Origin: Oxydemutator sp963693105 | GTDB taxonomy: Bacteria; Pseudomonadota; Gammaproteobacteria; Poriferisulfidales; Oxydemutatoraceae | Assembly: GCA_963693105.1 (NCBI GenBank) | Contig: OY843752.1 | Span: 496,001 to 560,000 of the forward strand | Reading direction: 5' to 3' | DNA: 64,000 nucleotides | Part shown: piece by piece, positions 33,606 through 42,757 of the stretch | How positions within the stretch are numbered: position 1 is the stretch's first letter | How the letters are laid out: the number at the start of each line of letters is the position of its first letter | Made by a program: the position numbers and the translations under genes | Notes under the pieces: model-generated | Told to the model about the DNA's origin: nothing | What the model saw: the letters and a program-made list of their open reading frames with translations, nothing else | Databases searched by the model: none

Positions 33606-34466
33606 ATGGAATTCACCAAATTCGAAAAAATACCACTCAGGCAATTGGGTGAGAAATGGGTGCAAGATCGCATAGCGGAGGATCCGGCGGCTCTTGGCCT
33701 TGGCGAGAGTGTCATTCTCAAGGACAAGGAGAAAATCCAGCCAAGCGCCGGGCGCCTTGACCTTTTGCTGCAAGACGCAGAATCCTATTGGCGTTATGAA
33801 GTGGAAGTTCAACTCGGCGCCACCGACCCCAGCCACATCATCCGCACCATTGAGTATTGGGATATAGAAAGAAGACGCTATCCCCAGTACGAACATACCG
33901 CCGTAATTGTTGCCGAAGATATCACAAGCCGGTTTCTGAACGTCGTCAGTTTGTTCAACGGCGTGATTCCAATCATGGCGATTCAGATGAGCGCCCTCAA
34001 AAACGGCAATCAAGTCGGTTTGGTATTCACGACAGTTGTGGATCAAATGTCGCTTGGCTATGAAGATGAAGATGAGGAAACCTACGAGACAGTAGATAGG
34101 GCGCATTGGGAAGCCAAGCGAAGTGGCGAAATTGTTGCGATGGCGGACAACCTTCTCAAATTGGCAAAGCAGTTTAATGATTCATGGGAATTGAATTACA
34201 ACAAGACCTATATCAGTCTGGTGAAAGATGGCCGGGTAAACGCCTTCATTCGTCTTTTCCCGAAGAAAAATTTCTCCCACTTGTGGATCAGGGCGGAGCA
34301 CTCTGAAGAAACAACGCAGAATCTGGAAAACGCGGGCCTGGATGTGCAAAAAAAGAAAACGGGGTACTTTATTCGCCGTCTCGGACCGGGAGAAATTGAG
34401 AGATATAAGGACATCCTCACTGACTTAGTCGGAGAAGCGATTGCAATGAAACGCTCAACCAATTAA
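33606..34466 (+). CDS. Uncharacterised protein with PD-(D/E)XK-like N-terminal domain
   Basis: This is a 286-residue protein starting at ATG 33606 after GGGAG. Residues about 45-72 read GRLDLLLQD followed by YEVEVQLG, which resembles the D...ExK/Q metal site of PD-(D/E)XK nucleases. The C-terminal half (from FIRLFPKKNFSHLWIRAEH) looks like a separate alpha/beta domain. The gene is clearly AT-richer than its neighbours, which suggests horizontal origin. It lies 14 bp before the ParA-like gene. I cannot name the family securely. Confidence 0.6.
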   Translation: MEFTKFEKIPLRQLGEKWVQDRIAEDPAALGLGESVILKDKEKIQPSAGRLDLLLQDAESYWRYEVEVQLGATDPSHIIRTIEYWDIERRRYPQYEHTAVIVAEDITSRFLNVVSLFNGVIPIMAIQMSALKNGNQVGLVFTTVVDQMSLGYEDEDEETYETVDRAHWEAKRSGEIVAMADNLLKLAKQFNDSWELNYNKTYISLVKDGRVNAFIRLFPKKNFSHLWIRAEHSEETTQNLENAGLDVQKKKTGYFIRRLGPGEIERYKDILTDLVGEAIAMKRSTN

Positions 34467-34480
34467 ATGGAGAAAAGCAA

Positions 34481-35116
34481 ATGAGAGAAATCATGGTGGT
34501 CAACGCCAAAGGCGGTTCCGGTAAAACAACCATCGCCACCAATCTGGCAAGTTACTATGCCAGCCGTCAGATGGACGTCGTCCTGTGCGACCTCGATCCC
34601 CAGGGCAGCAGCATGGAATGGCTCAAGCGCCGCTCACCGGCGAAACCGCCGATCAAGGGCTACGACGGCGTCAAGAAGAGAGGCGCATCGCGCAACAAAG
34701 CCGAAGTCTGCATCATTGACACGCCGGCGGCGCAACACGGCAAAGCCCTGAACAGCATCGTGCGCCGCGCACAGACGCTGATTGTGCCGGTGCTGCCGTC
34801 GCCGATGGACATGCGCGCGGCGACCGCCTTCCTGAAAGAACTCAAGGCGACGCCGACGATGCTCGGCAAGCGCGCGAAAGTCGCGCTGGTCGGCTGCCGC
34901 GTGCGCGACTACACCAACGTCTTCTGGGACCTCGACGAATTTCTGCGCGCCCAGCGCATCGCCTTCCCGACCTCGCTGCGCGACAGCATGAACTACATCC
35001 GCGCGGCGGACAAAGGCCTCGGCGTGTTCGACATGTCGCGCTACGCGACCGCGGTGGACCGCGAGGAATGGACACCGCTGTTGCGGTGGCTGGGCAGCCA
35101 GCGCAGCATGCCGTAA
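34481..35116 (+). CDS. ParA-family ATPase, orphan
   Basis: This is a 211-residue P-loop ATPase with the deviant Walker A KGGSGKTT (residues 10-17) and the Asp-rich VVLCDLDPQGSSMEWL. It is short like plasmid ParF/ParA proteins rather than chromosomal Soj. No ParB or centromere-binding gene is adjacent. It sits between the putative nuclease gene and mutY. Its cargo is unknown; it could position another cell component. Confidence 0.85.
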   Translation: MREIMVVNAKGGSGKTTIATNLASYYASRQMDVVLCDLDPQGSSMEWLKRRSPAKPPIKGYDGVKKRGASRNKAEVCIIDTPAAQHGKALNSIVRRAQTLIVPVLPSPMDMRAATAFLKELKATPTMLGKRAKVALVGCRVRDYTNVFWDLDEFLRAQRIAFPTSLRDSMNYIRAADKGLGVFDMSRYATAVDREEWTPLLRWLGSQRSMP

Positions 35117-35127
35117 GCGCCCGCGTC

Positions 35128-36216
35128 ATGTCCTTCGCCCGCCGGTTGCTGAACTGGTACGACGACAACGGGCGCAGCGATTTGCCGTGGAAGCGCAACG
35201 CTTCCGCCTACCGCGTGTGGGTGTCCGAGATTATGCTGCAACAAACCCGCGTGCAGACGGCGATACCCTATTACCGGCGCTTTATCCGCCGCTTTCCCGG
35301 CGTGCGCAAACTGGCGCAGGCGCCGCTCGGCGATGTGATGTCGCACTGGTCGGGGCTGGGTTATTACTCCCGCGCGCGCAACCTGCACGCCGCCGCGCGC
35401 ATCGTCCGCGAGCGCTTCGGCGGGCGCATCCCGAAACGTTTCGATGACCTGGTGAAACTGCCCGGCATCGGGCGCTCGACCGCGGCGGCGATACTGGCGC
35501 TGGCGCACGGCGAACGCCACGCGATTCTGGACGGCAACGTCAAACGCATTCTCGCAAGGCACGGTGACATCGCGGGCTGGCCGGGCCGGGCCGCGGTCGG
35601 GCGGCGGCTGTGGCGCGCCGCCGAGAAACACCTGCCGCAAGACCGCATCGCCGACTACACCCAGGCGATGATGGATCTGGGCGCCCTCGTCTGCACAAAG
35701 ACCAACCCGGATTGCAAAGCCTGCCCCGTTGCGCGCGACTGCCGCGCGCGCATCGCCGGGCGGGTTGCGCGGCGTCCGGCGCCGAAGCCGGCACGGGCGC
35801 GCCAACAGCGGCGCATCGTCGTGCTGATGGCGCTGCACCGCAACCGCCTGCTGCTGGAACGCCGCCCGGCGGCGGGCATCTGGGGGCATCTGCTGAGCTT
35901 CCCCGAAGCCTTCGACAAGCGCCGTGCGCAGGTGTGGTACCAACACCATCTCGGCGAACCCGACACGGCGTGTTACTGGCCCGCCGTGCGCCACGACCTG
36001 ACGCATCTGCGTCTCGTCATCGTGCCGCTCAAACTGGAATACAGGTCGCTCGACCGCGGCGCGGCGGCGGACAGCCGCTTTGTTTGGTGTACACTATCGG
36101 CGGCTTCCGGCACAGTCGCCGCGCCGATTAAACGTTTAATCAGAAAACTCGAGGAAGAAACGAATGGCACGGATGGTTCATTGCGCCAGACAGGGCGAGC
36201 AAGCCGAGGGGCTTGA
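35128..36216 (+). CDS. mutY: A/G-specific adenine DNA glycosylase
   Basis: This is a 362-residue enzyme that removes adenine opposite 8-oxoguanine. The start region is WKRNASAYRVWVSEIMLQQTRV, with the catalytic Glu in SEIMLQQT. Then come the helix-hairpin-helix LPGIGRSTAAAILALA, the catalytic Asp region AILDGNVKRILARH, the [4Fe-4S] cysteines in CTKTNPDCKACPVARDC, and a C-terminal NUDIX-like domain. The end overlaps the next gene by 53 bp; the last 15 or so residues are not conserved family sequence. Confidence 0.94.
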   Translation: MSFARRLLNWYDDNGRSDLPWKRNASAYRVWVSEIMLQQTRVQTAIPYYRRFIRRFPGVRKLAQAPLGDVMSHWSGLGYYSRARNLHAAARIVRERFGGRIPKRFDDLVKLPGIGRSTAAAILALAHGERHAILDGNVKRILARHGDIAGWPGRAAVGRRLWRAAEKHLPQDRIADYTQAMMDLGALVCTKTNPDCKACPVARDCRARIAGRVARRPAPKPARARQQRRIVVLMALHRNRLLLERRPAAGIWGHLLSFPEAFDKRRAQVWYQHHLGEPDTACYWPAVRHDLTHLRLVIVPLKLEYRSLDRGAAADSRFVWCTLSAASGTVAAPIKRLIRKLEEETNGTDGSLRQTGRASRGA

Positions 36217-36436
36217 CTACGTTCCGTATCCCGGCGAGCTCGGCCAGCGGATTTACGACCAGATCAGCAAGCAGGCCTGGCAGGAATGGGTCCAGCATCA
36301 GACGATGCTGATCAACGAATATCGCCTGACGCCGGTGGATCCGAAGGCGCGTAAATTCCTTGAGGAGGAAATGGAGAAATTCCTGTTCCAGGGCGGCGCT
36401 GAAAAACCCGCGGACTACGTCGCGCCGGAAGAATAA
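36164..36436 (+). CDS. yggX: Probable Fe(2+)-trafficking protein YggX
   Basis: This 90-residue protein of the YggX family is linked to iron handling and oxidative protection of Fe-S clusters. It shows CARQGEQAEGLDYVPYPGELG near the start and WQEWVQHQTMLINEYRL in the middle. It directly follows and overlaps mutY, the common arrangement, and both relate to oxidative damage. Confidence 0.95.
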   Translation: MARMVHCARQGEQAEGLDYVPYPGELGQRIYDQISKQAWQEWVQHQTMLINEYRLTPVDPKARKFLEEEMEKFLFQGGAEKPADYVAPEE

Positions 36437-36450
36437 CTCCCGCCCGGTAT

Positions 36451-36526
<76 letters not shown>

Positions 36527-36872
36527 TTTCAAGCAAGCACTCCGCCCCGGAATTGCGTTGGGCAAGGCCGGCCTGTTTTGTATCGCGAGTTCAACTTGCA
36601 AGTGCAACACACAGTCCGGTTCCAGAGAATATTCGCGGGCGGTTGTTCAGTGACAAAACTTTCTGGATTGCCGATGGTAAGTGTCCGTAACCGTCTGCGG
36701 CGGAACGGTCACGAACGCTCGAGAATGACGCCAATGATGATATACTGACCCGCTCATCCAATCACTCCCCCCAGTAGAAAAGCATGGCAGTGAAATCCCG
36801 CAACCGGCGCGGCCAGCGCCGCCAACAACGCGCAGCATCTTCCCCCAGGGACGCACTCGCACTATCCCCAGC
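36527..36872. other. 346-bp gene-free stretch
   Basis: I see no gene, RNA or terminator between tRNA-Phe and the first GT-C gene. A TATACT (about 36738-36743) could be a -10 element for the glycosyltransferase genes, but no good -35 accompanies it. Confidence 0.5.
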
Positions 36873-38597
36873 ATGACCCGGCGCACGCCGTGGTGGCTCG
36901 TTTCGGCTTATTTGCCGTGGCTGTTGTTGCTCGGCTGGCTCTCCGCCGTGACCTGGTTCCTGTGCGACGACGCCTATATTGGCTTTCGCTACGTCCGCAA
37001 TCTGGTGGAGGGACACGGCCTGGTGTTCAACCCCGGCGAGTATGTCGAGGGTTACACCAACTTCTTATGGCTGCTTGAACTCGCGGCGATTTGGGTGCTG
37101 ACCGGCATCCCGCCGGAGTACACCGCCCCGTTCCTGTCGGTCGCCTATACCATCGGCACGCTGGCGGTGATGTTGTGGTGGGTTTACCGAATGCCGTCTT
37201 TGCCGCACCGGGGACTGGTCGGCTGGATGGCGCTCGGGCTGCTGTGTAGCAGCGCCACCTTCGCCGTCTGGACTTCAGCCGGCGGCCTGGAAACGCGCCA
37301 GTTCACCTTCTTTGTGCTGGCCGGGCTGGTCGCCTTGAGCGTGCACGGTTCGCGCCTTCGGGGGCTGCTGGCGGCATCGCTGTGTTTCGCGGCGGCGGAG
37401 TTGACGCGCCCCGAAGGGTTGCTGCTGGGCGGGTGCTTCCTCGGCGGGTTCGCGCTGTGCCGGATGTTGCGCGCCGGGCGGCCGTGGCGACCGTGGCGCG
37501 ACTGGCGGGCGTTGGCGGTGATGGGCGCGCCGTTTGTGCTGGTGGTCGCCGCGCATTACTTGTGGCGTTACGGCTACTATGGCGAATGGTTGCCGAATAC
37601 CTACTACGCCAAGTATGTGGAGCCGTGGTATTACGCCGGCTTCCATTACCTCGCGCAAGCCGGCCTTGAGACCGGGCTTTACTTGTTATTGCCGCTGACG
37701 CTGGTGGCCGGCATCACGCGCTGGCGGCGGCATAAAGACGGAACGCATCTGGTTATCCTGCTGGCCATCGCCGTGCACTTCGCGTATCTGGCGCGCATCG
37801 GCGGCGACCACTTTGAATACCGCCCGCTGGATTTCTACTGGCCGCTATTGACGGTCGCGGCGGCGGTCGGGCTCGCGCGTGCCGGCCCGCGCTTTGCCGC
37901 CTGGGTGGGGAAAACCCCGAATGCCGGGGCGCCGGTCGCGTGGACGCTGGCGCTCTTCGCCCCGGTGCTGATATACGCCAGCGCGATACAAGGCGCGCTG
38001 GTGTATGAAGGCGCGAAAATTGTGATGCACCAAGGGCTTAGACACATCGCTCTGAATGAATCGAACGCTGGCGGGTGGCTGGTGGCGCCGGGTCTGTCGG
38101 AACTGGTATCCCTCTCCAATTCGTTGCGCGGCGGATCAACCGGGCGGATGGCGCCGACGCCGTGGATGGAACACCGGACATTCGCGCTCTACCGGCAGGG
38201 CCAGTTTCAACCCTACGAGAACATGCCGCGCGGAACACTTCCCGACGATGCGGTCGCGGCGGTCGGCGCGCTGGGAGTCAAGAGTTATTACTTGCCGGAC
38301 CTGGAGATTATCGACACCTACGGCCTGGTTGACGCCACCGTGGCGCGTAACCCGCAAACCAGAGAGGAGAGCCGCCGTATAGCGCATGAACGCCAACCGC
38401 CGCCCGGCTACCTGGAGCAACGCGGCGTGAATTTCCATGTGGGCCCGGCGGCGGCGAATGCGGCGGAAGCCCTGAGCCGCGCGCACTACGCCCTGGAGGT
38501 GGCGCCCAACCTGTGGATGCCGTTTGATGCGAATGACCACGCATGGGTCGCCGAACGGTTCGCCGGTCGCAACTTGAAGAGCCGGCAATCGCCATGA
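36873..38597 (+). CDS. GT-C fold membrane glycosyltransferase, tandem copy 1
   Basis: This is a 574-residue protein with about ten membrane helices in its first 390 residues. The first periplasmic loop carries the double Asp FLCDDAYIGFRYVRNLVEGH and VEGYTNFLW, the pattern of polyprenyl-phosphate-sugar GT-C enzymes such as AftB-like arabinosyltransferases. A soluble C-terminal domain follows. It probably adds a sugar to a surface polymer from the periplasmic side. Its TGA overlaps the ATG of a close paralogue (ATGA). The donor and acceptor are unknown. Confidence 0.75.
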   Translation: MTRRTPWWLVSAYLPWLLLLGWLSAVTWFLCDDAYIGFRYVRNLVEGHGLVFNPGEYVEGYTNFLWLLELAAIWVLTGIPPEYTAPFLSVAYTIGTLAVMLWWVYRMPSLPHRGLVGWMALGLLCSSATFAVWTSAGGLETRQFTFFVLAGLVALSVHGSRLRGLLAASLCFAAAELTRPEGLLLGGCFLGGFALCRMLRAGRPWRPWRDWRALAVMGAPFVLVVAAHYLWRYGYYGEWLPNTYYAKYVEPWYYAGFHYLAQAGLETGLYLLLPLTLVAGITRWRRHKDGTHLVILLAIAVHFAYLARIGGDHFEYRPLDFYWPLLTVAAAVGLARAGPRFAAWVGKTPNAGAPVAWTLALFAPVLIYASAIQGALVYEGAKIVMHQGLRHIALNESNAGGWLVAPGLSELVSLSNSLRGGSTGRMAPTPWMEHRTFALYRQGQFQPYENMPRGTLPDDAVAAVGALGVKSYYLPDLEIIDTYGLVDATVARNPQTREESRRIAHERQPPPGYLEQRGVNFHVGPAAANAAEALSRAHYALEVAPNLWMPFDANDHAWVAERFAGRNLKSRQSP

Positions 38598-40297
38598 GGC
38601 ACTCGCCGTGGTTACTCATTCCAGCCTATTTGCCGTGGCTGTTGTTGCTCGGCTGGGTCTCCACCGTGGCCTGGTTTTTGTGCGACGACGCCTTCATCGG
38701 CTTTCGCTATGTCCGCAATCTGGTGGAGGGACACGGCCTGGTGTTCAACCCCGGCGAGTATGTCGAGGGTTACACCAACTTCTTGTGGCTGCTTGAACTC
38801 GCGGCGCTCTGGGTGCTGACCGGCATCCCGCCGGAGTACACCGCCCCGTTCCTGTCGGTCGCCTACACCATCGGCACGCTGGCGGTGGCGTTGTGGTGGG
38901 TTTACCGAATGCCGTCTTTGCCGCACCGGGGGCTGGTCGGGTGGATGGCGCTCGGGCTGCTATGCAGTAGCGCCACCTTCGCCGTCTGGACTTCAGCCGG
39001 TGGCCTGGAGACGCGCCAGGTCACCTTCTTTGTGCTTGCCGGGCTGGTCGCCTTGAGCGTGCACGGTTCGCGCCTTCGGGGGTTGCTGGCGGCATCGCTG
39101 TGTTTCGCGGCGGCGGAGTTGACGCGCCCCGAAGGGTTGCTGCTGGGTGGGTGCATCCTCGGCGGGTTCGCGCTGTGTCGAATGTTGCGCGCCGGACAGC
39201 CATGGCGACCGTGGCGCGACTGGCGGGCGTTGGCGGTGATGGGCGCGCCGTTTGTGCTGGTGGTCGCCGCGCATTACCTGTGGCGTTACGGCTACTACGG
39301 CGAATGGTTGCCGAATACCTACTACGCCAAGTATACGGGACCGTGGTATCACGCCGGCTTCCGTTACCTCGCGCAAGCCGGCGTTGAGACCGGGCTTTAC
39401 TTGTTATTGCCGCTGACGCTGGTGGCCGGCATCACGCGCTGGCGGCGGCACAAAGACGGAACGCATCTGGTTGTCCTGCTGGCCATCGCCGTGCACTTCG
39501 CGTATCTGGCGCGCATCGGCGGCGACTACTTTGAATATCGTCCGATGGATTTTTATTGGCCGTTGCTGGCGGTGGCGGCGGCGGTCGGGCTCGCGCACCT
39601 CGGCACGCGCCTTGCCGCCTGGGTGGGAAAGACAGGAAATATCCGGGCGTCGCGCGCGTACACGCTGGCGCTCTTCATGCCGGTGCTCATCTACATCGGC
39701 GCGTTACAAGGCGTGTGGTTATATGAGGGGGTGACGCGGGGACATACCCAACTGAATGACCAGAACGCCGGCAGGTGGCTGGTGGCGCCCGGTATGTCGA
39801 AACTGGTCGCCCTCTCCAATACGTTGCGCGGCGCAACAGGCGGGCGCCTATCTCCATCGCTGTGGTACTCCCACAATGCAATGGCACAAAATCAACTGCG
39901 GGGGTTTCGAGCCTACGAGAACATGCCCAGGGGAACGATACCCGACGACGCGGTGGGGGCGGTGTCAACGCTTGGAGTCTATAGTTATTACCTGCCGGAT
40001 CTGGAGATAATCGACACGCTCGGATTGGCCGACAAAACCGTGGCGCGCAATCCTGACAAGGCGCCGGGGATAAGGCGCCTCGCGCACGAACGCCAACCGC
40101 CGCCCGGCTACCTGGAGCAACGCGGCGTGAATTTCCATGTGCGTCCGGCGGCGTCGAATGCGGCGGAAGCCCTGAGCCGCGCGCACTACGCCCTGGAGGT
40201 GGCGCCCAACCTGTGGATGCCGTTTGATTCGGATGACCACGCGTGGGTCGCCGAGCGTTTTGCCGGTCGAAATCTGAAGAGCCGGCAATCGCCATGA
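38594..40297 (+). CDS. GT-C fold membrane glycosyltransferase, tandem copy 2
   Basis: This 567-residue protein is nearly identical to copy 1 over the first 340 and the last 110 residues, including FLCDDAFIGF and VEGYTNFLW. The middle part (about residues 345-455) is clearly divergent and shorter. This points to a recent tandem duplication with either gene conversion at the ends or selection for change in the middle. ATG 38594 overlaps the stop of copy 1, so both are translated from one transcript. Confidence 0.75.
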   Translation: MRHSPWLLIPAYLPWLLLLGWVSTVAWFLCDDAFIGFRYVRNLVEGHGLVFNPGEYVEGYTNFLWLLELAALWVLTGIPPEYTAPFLSVAYTIGTLAVALWWVYRMPSLPHRGLVGWMALGLLCSSATFAVWTSAGGLETRQVTFFVLAGLVALSVHGSRLRGLLAASLCFAAAELTRPEGLLLGGCILGGFALCRMLRAGQPWRPWRDWRALAVMGAPFVLVVAAHYLWRYGYYGEWLPNTYYAKYTGPWYHAGFRYLAQAGVETGLYLLLPLTLVAGITRWRRHKDGTHLVVLLAIAVHFAYLARIGGDYFEYRPMDFYWPLLAVAAAVGLAHLGTRLAAWVGKTGNIRASRAYTLALFMPVLIYIGALQGVWLYEGVTRGHTQLNDQNAGRWLVAPGMSKLVALSNTLRGATGGRLSPSLWYSHNAMAQNQLRGFRAYENMPRGTIPDDAVGAVSTLGVYSYYLPDLEIIDTLGLADKTVARNPDKAPGIRRLAHERQPPPGYLEQRGVNFHVRPAASNAAEALSRAHYALEVAPNLWMPFDSDDHAWVAERFAGRNLKSRQSP

Positions 40298-40334
40298 GGA
40301 CGCGCAGAGGGGTTGCCGGCATGCATCCGCCGCA

Positions 40335-41093
40335 GTGGTGAGCACTCCCGTGCGCTACGCCGACACGCGCCTCGGCATTGTTTGCCCGGTCACCAACGAA
40401 CAAGCCACGCTTGAGGCGTTTGTCGGCGAGGTGTTGGCGGTCTGCGACGGCTTTGCCTTTGCGGACGTCAAACTGTTTCTCATCGTTGACAACACCAGCA
40501 CGGACAACACGCTCGACCTGGCGCGTGAATTGGCATCCCCCCCCCCCCTCTCATCGGTCTGCTGCGTGTGGGCGCCCGACAACCGCTCGGTGGCGGATGC
40601 ATACCGGCGCGGCTACCGCGAAGCGATTCAAGCGTCTTGCGACTGGATACTGGAAATTGACGCTGGCTTCAGCCATCGCCCCGAGGACATCGCCCCCTTC
40701 TTCAAGCACATGGCCGCCGGCAACGATTGCGTGTTCAGTTCACGCTTTGCGCGCGGCGCCTATTTCCCCAGAACCGCGCTGTTTCGCTATCTGGTGAGCC
40801 GCGGCGGAACGCTGCTGGCGAACCGCATGCTGGGCACCACCTTGACCGACATGACCGGCGGATTTGAATGCTTTACACGCCGCGCGCTGCAAGACATTCT
40901 GGCAATCGGCATCCATTCCGCGGGACCCTTTTTCCAAACCGAAATCCGCTTCCACGCCCGCCACTTCAATTACGCCGAAGTTCCAATCCACTACTCCGCC
41001 CCCAGCCATAGGATACGCACGAAAGCGATCAGTGAAGCGTTGCGGGGGCTTTGGCGGTTGTATAAGACTAAGCGGGGGAAGACCGGGATCTAG
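40335..41093 (+). CDS. Family 2 glycosyltransferase with 12-C tract
   Basis: This 252-residue GT-A protein is related to polyprenyl-phosphate mannosyl/glucosyltransferases: FLIVDNTSTDNTLDLARELA, then DWILEIDAGFSHRPEDI (DxD-like) and GFECFTRRAL. It lacks membrane helices. It could supply the lipid-linked sugar used by the two GT-C enzymes upstream. The start is GTG 40335 or 40338. Codons 68-72 run through a 12-base C tract; losing one C would shift the frame and end translation at 40797. Confidence 0.85.
   Translation: MVSTPVRYADTRLGIVCPVTNEQATLEAFVGEVLAVCDGFAFADVKLFLIVDNTSTDNTLDLARELASPPPLSSVCCVWAPDNRSVADAYRRGYREAIQASCDWILEIDAGFSHRPEDIAPFFKHMAAGNDCVFSSRFARGAYFPRTALFRYLVSRGGTLLANRMLGTTLTDMTGGFECFTRRALQDILAIGIHSAGPFFQTEIRFHARHFNYAEVPIHYSAPSHRIRTKAISEALRGLWRLYKTKRGKTGI
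40537..40548 (+). repeat. Poly-C tract (12) inside the glycosyltransferase gene
   Basis: Twelve consecutive C encode Ser-Pro-Pro-Pro-Leu in the current frame. It is the longest homopolymer I noticed in the window and is typical of slipped-strand phase-variation switches. Confidence 0.9.
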
Positions 41094-41180
41094 TATCTTT
41101 CTGGCTCAAAAACAAGCACCGGAGATTGTCAGTCTCCTGAAAGACGCCCTTACGCCGGCGGCGTGAGTTTATCCGCCGCC

Positions 41181-41990
41181 TTATTGATCCTCGACATAGC
41201 GCCGCCAGTCCGGTGAGGCCGGGGAATAGGCGACGAAGGACGGGTTGATCAGCGATTCTTTCGTGTTGTAGCGCAGCGGCCGGTCGGCGCAGTCGGTCAG
41301 GCGGCCGCCGGCTTCCTCTACGATGCACTGGCTTGCGCCGGTGTCCCATTCGCAGGTCGGGCCGACGCGCAGATAGAGGTCGGCGCTGCCTTCGGCCACC
41401 AGGCAGCACTTGATTGAACTGTCGGCACGGATCAGTTCGTGTTCGCCCAACTGCTCGATCAACTTGCGGGTCGGCTGGTTGATGTGCTCGCGGCTGACCG
41501 CGATAACCGGCTTCTCGCGCGCGGTGTCGCGCACGCGAATCGCCCGCGGCTCGGCCTCGCCGTTTTGCACAAACGCACCGAGGGTTTGCGCCGCGTAATA
41601 AAGCCGGTTCGTCGCCGGCACGAAGACGACGCCGAGCACCGGGCGGTGGTTTTCAATCAGCGCGATGTTGACCGTGAAAAAATCGTTCTTGCGGATGAAG
41701 CCCTTGGTGCCGTCGAGCGGGTCCACCAGCCAGTAAGTTGTCCAGCCCGCGCGTTCGGCGGCGGGGCGGTTGGGCGCGTCCTCCTCGGACAGCACCGGGA
41801 TGTCGGGAGTCAGTTCGCCCAACTCGGAGGTAATCAGTTGGTCGGCCCTCAGGTCGGCGATGGTGACCGGCGATTTGTCCTGCTTGTATTCAACCTCGAA
41901 GTCCTGCCGATAGACTTCGAGTATCTCCGCGCCGGCGTTGCGCGCGGTGCGGCACACAGCAGGCAGCCAGTCGCCGTGCGCGCCGGCCAT
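41181..41990 (-). CDS. cysQ: 3'(2'),5'-bisphosphate nucleotidase
   Basis: This is a 269-residue Mg2+-dependent phosphatase of the inositol monophosphatase fold that clears PAP, a by-product of sulfate assimilation. Metal-site motifs: LSEEDAPNRP, DPLDGTKGF and CEWDTGASQCIVEEAGG. Its ATG overlaps the stop of the upstream YkgJ-type gene. Confidence 0.94.
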   Translation of the reverse strand: MAGAHGDWLPAVCRTARNAGAEILEVYRQDFEVEYKQDKSPVTIADLRADQLITSELGELTPDIPVLSEEDAPNRPAAERAGWTTYWLVDPLDGTKGFIRKNDFFTVNIALIENHRPVLGVVFVPATNRLYYAAQTLGAFVQNGEAEPRAIRVRDTAREKPVIAVSREHINQPTRKLIEQLGEHELIRADSSIKCCLVAEGSADLYLRVGPTCEWDTGASQCIVEEAGGRLTDCADRPLRYNTKESLINPSFVAYSPASPDWRRYVEDQ

Positions 41991-42400
41991 CAGCCGCGTT
42001 CCCAGCGCGGGAAACGTTTCTTGCAGTATTTCAGCAGGGACTGGTAGTCCGGGAAGTGGAGGTCGAAGCCTTCCTCCGCCGGCGCGTCGAACTCGCAGTA
42101 ATCGTTGGAGTGCTCGCGGCAGATTTCAGGGCGCACCTCGTAGATGCCGCATTTGCCGCCCGGCAGCAGGTGCACGCAACTGGTCTCGAACAGCAGGCAC
42201 CAGCCGTCGGTGTCCTTGTACGCCTGGACGTTTCCGTGCGACACTTGCCACAACAGGTGCTCAAAATCGTGTTTGCTGCGCGGCGCGTCTATGGACTGCG
42301 TGACATAGTGGCAGCATTTGCTGTTGGTGCAGAAACCGCACTTGTTCTCCGGCGTCAGTTCAACGCCGTCAATGCGGATGGGAATGTCGAGTTTCTTCAT
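41990..42400 (-). CDS. YkgJ-family cysteine cluster protein
   Basis: This is a 136-residue protein from ATG 42400. Its cysteines (CGFCTNSKCCHY, CLLFETSCVHL, CGIYEVRPEICREHSNDYC) match the UPF0153/YkgJ Zn/Fe-chelating family. The function is unresolved; a metal-binding role is presumed. It is translationally coupled to cysQ downstream and to the small gene upstream by 1-4 bp overlaps. Confidence 0.85.
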   Translation of the reverse strand: MKKLDIPIRIDGVELTPENKCGFCTNSKCCHYVTQSIDAPRSKHDFEHLLWQVSHGNVQAYKDTDGWCLLFETSCVHLLPGGKCGIYEVRPEICREHSNDYCEFDAPAEEGFDLHFPDYQSLLKYCKKRFPRWERG

Positions 42401-42690
42401 CGGTTCCCGGTGGTTGATTTTTTGATGCTGCCGATGGGGACGACTTTCTCGTCGTGCGGTTCGTCGGCGTAACGCGGGCGCATTCGGGACACCTTGCGCG
42501 GCGCGCTTTCGGCCAGCTCGCGCTCGCGCGCCGAAATCAGCGAGAAGCAGTCGCGGATGTTTTGTATCGTGCTTTCTTTCAACAGGTGTCGCCTGCCGGG
42601 CAGCGGTGTTGTGTCCTTGACGACGTCTGCAAGCGTTTTGCGCATGGCAATCAGAATGCGTTGCTCCTTGTTGAGTGAGTTGGTCGTCAT
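42397..42690 (-). CDS. Conserved small protein, sometimes labelled segregation/condensation protein A-like
   Basis: This is a 97-residue protein from ATG 42690 with LNKEQRILIAMRKTLADVV, then TIQNIRDCFSLISARERELAE and a charged tail. I recognise the pattern from gammaproteobacterial hypothetical proteins but not a function. Its 5' end (MTTNSLNKEQRIL) recurs as a broken copy at about 43604-43640 (MTDTLNKEERVL), part of the direct repeat that flanks the next gene. Confidence 0.6.
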   Translation of the reverse strand: MTTNSLNKEQRILIAMRKTLADVVKDTTPLPGRRHLLKESTIQNIRDCFSLISARERELAESAPRKVSRMRPRYADEPHDEKVVPIGSIKKSTTGNR

Positions 42691-42757
42691 GTCTTTTCCG
42701 CCGTGCGGCGGCCATTGCATTATAAACGATGTATTATAAGCAGATGCACGATTCCGA
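42664..42757. repeat. Left direct repeat (start of the 42397-42690 gene plus ubiK leader)
   Basis: CTCCTTGTTGAGTG... ATAAACGATGTA..ATAAGC.GATGC.CGATTCCGA recurs at 43617-43682. This copy keeps the intact minus-strand gene and has about 27 extra bp in the middle. Confidence 0.8.

Noticed and set aside
36527..36872. Hidden gene between tRNA-Phe and the GT-C genes
   Set aside because: Short frames here lack ribosome-binding sites, start contexts and recognisable sequence.
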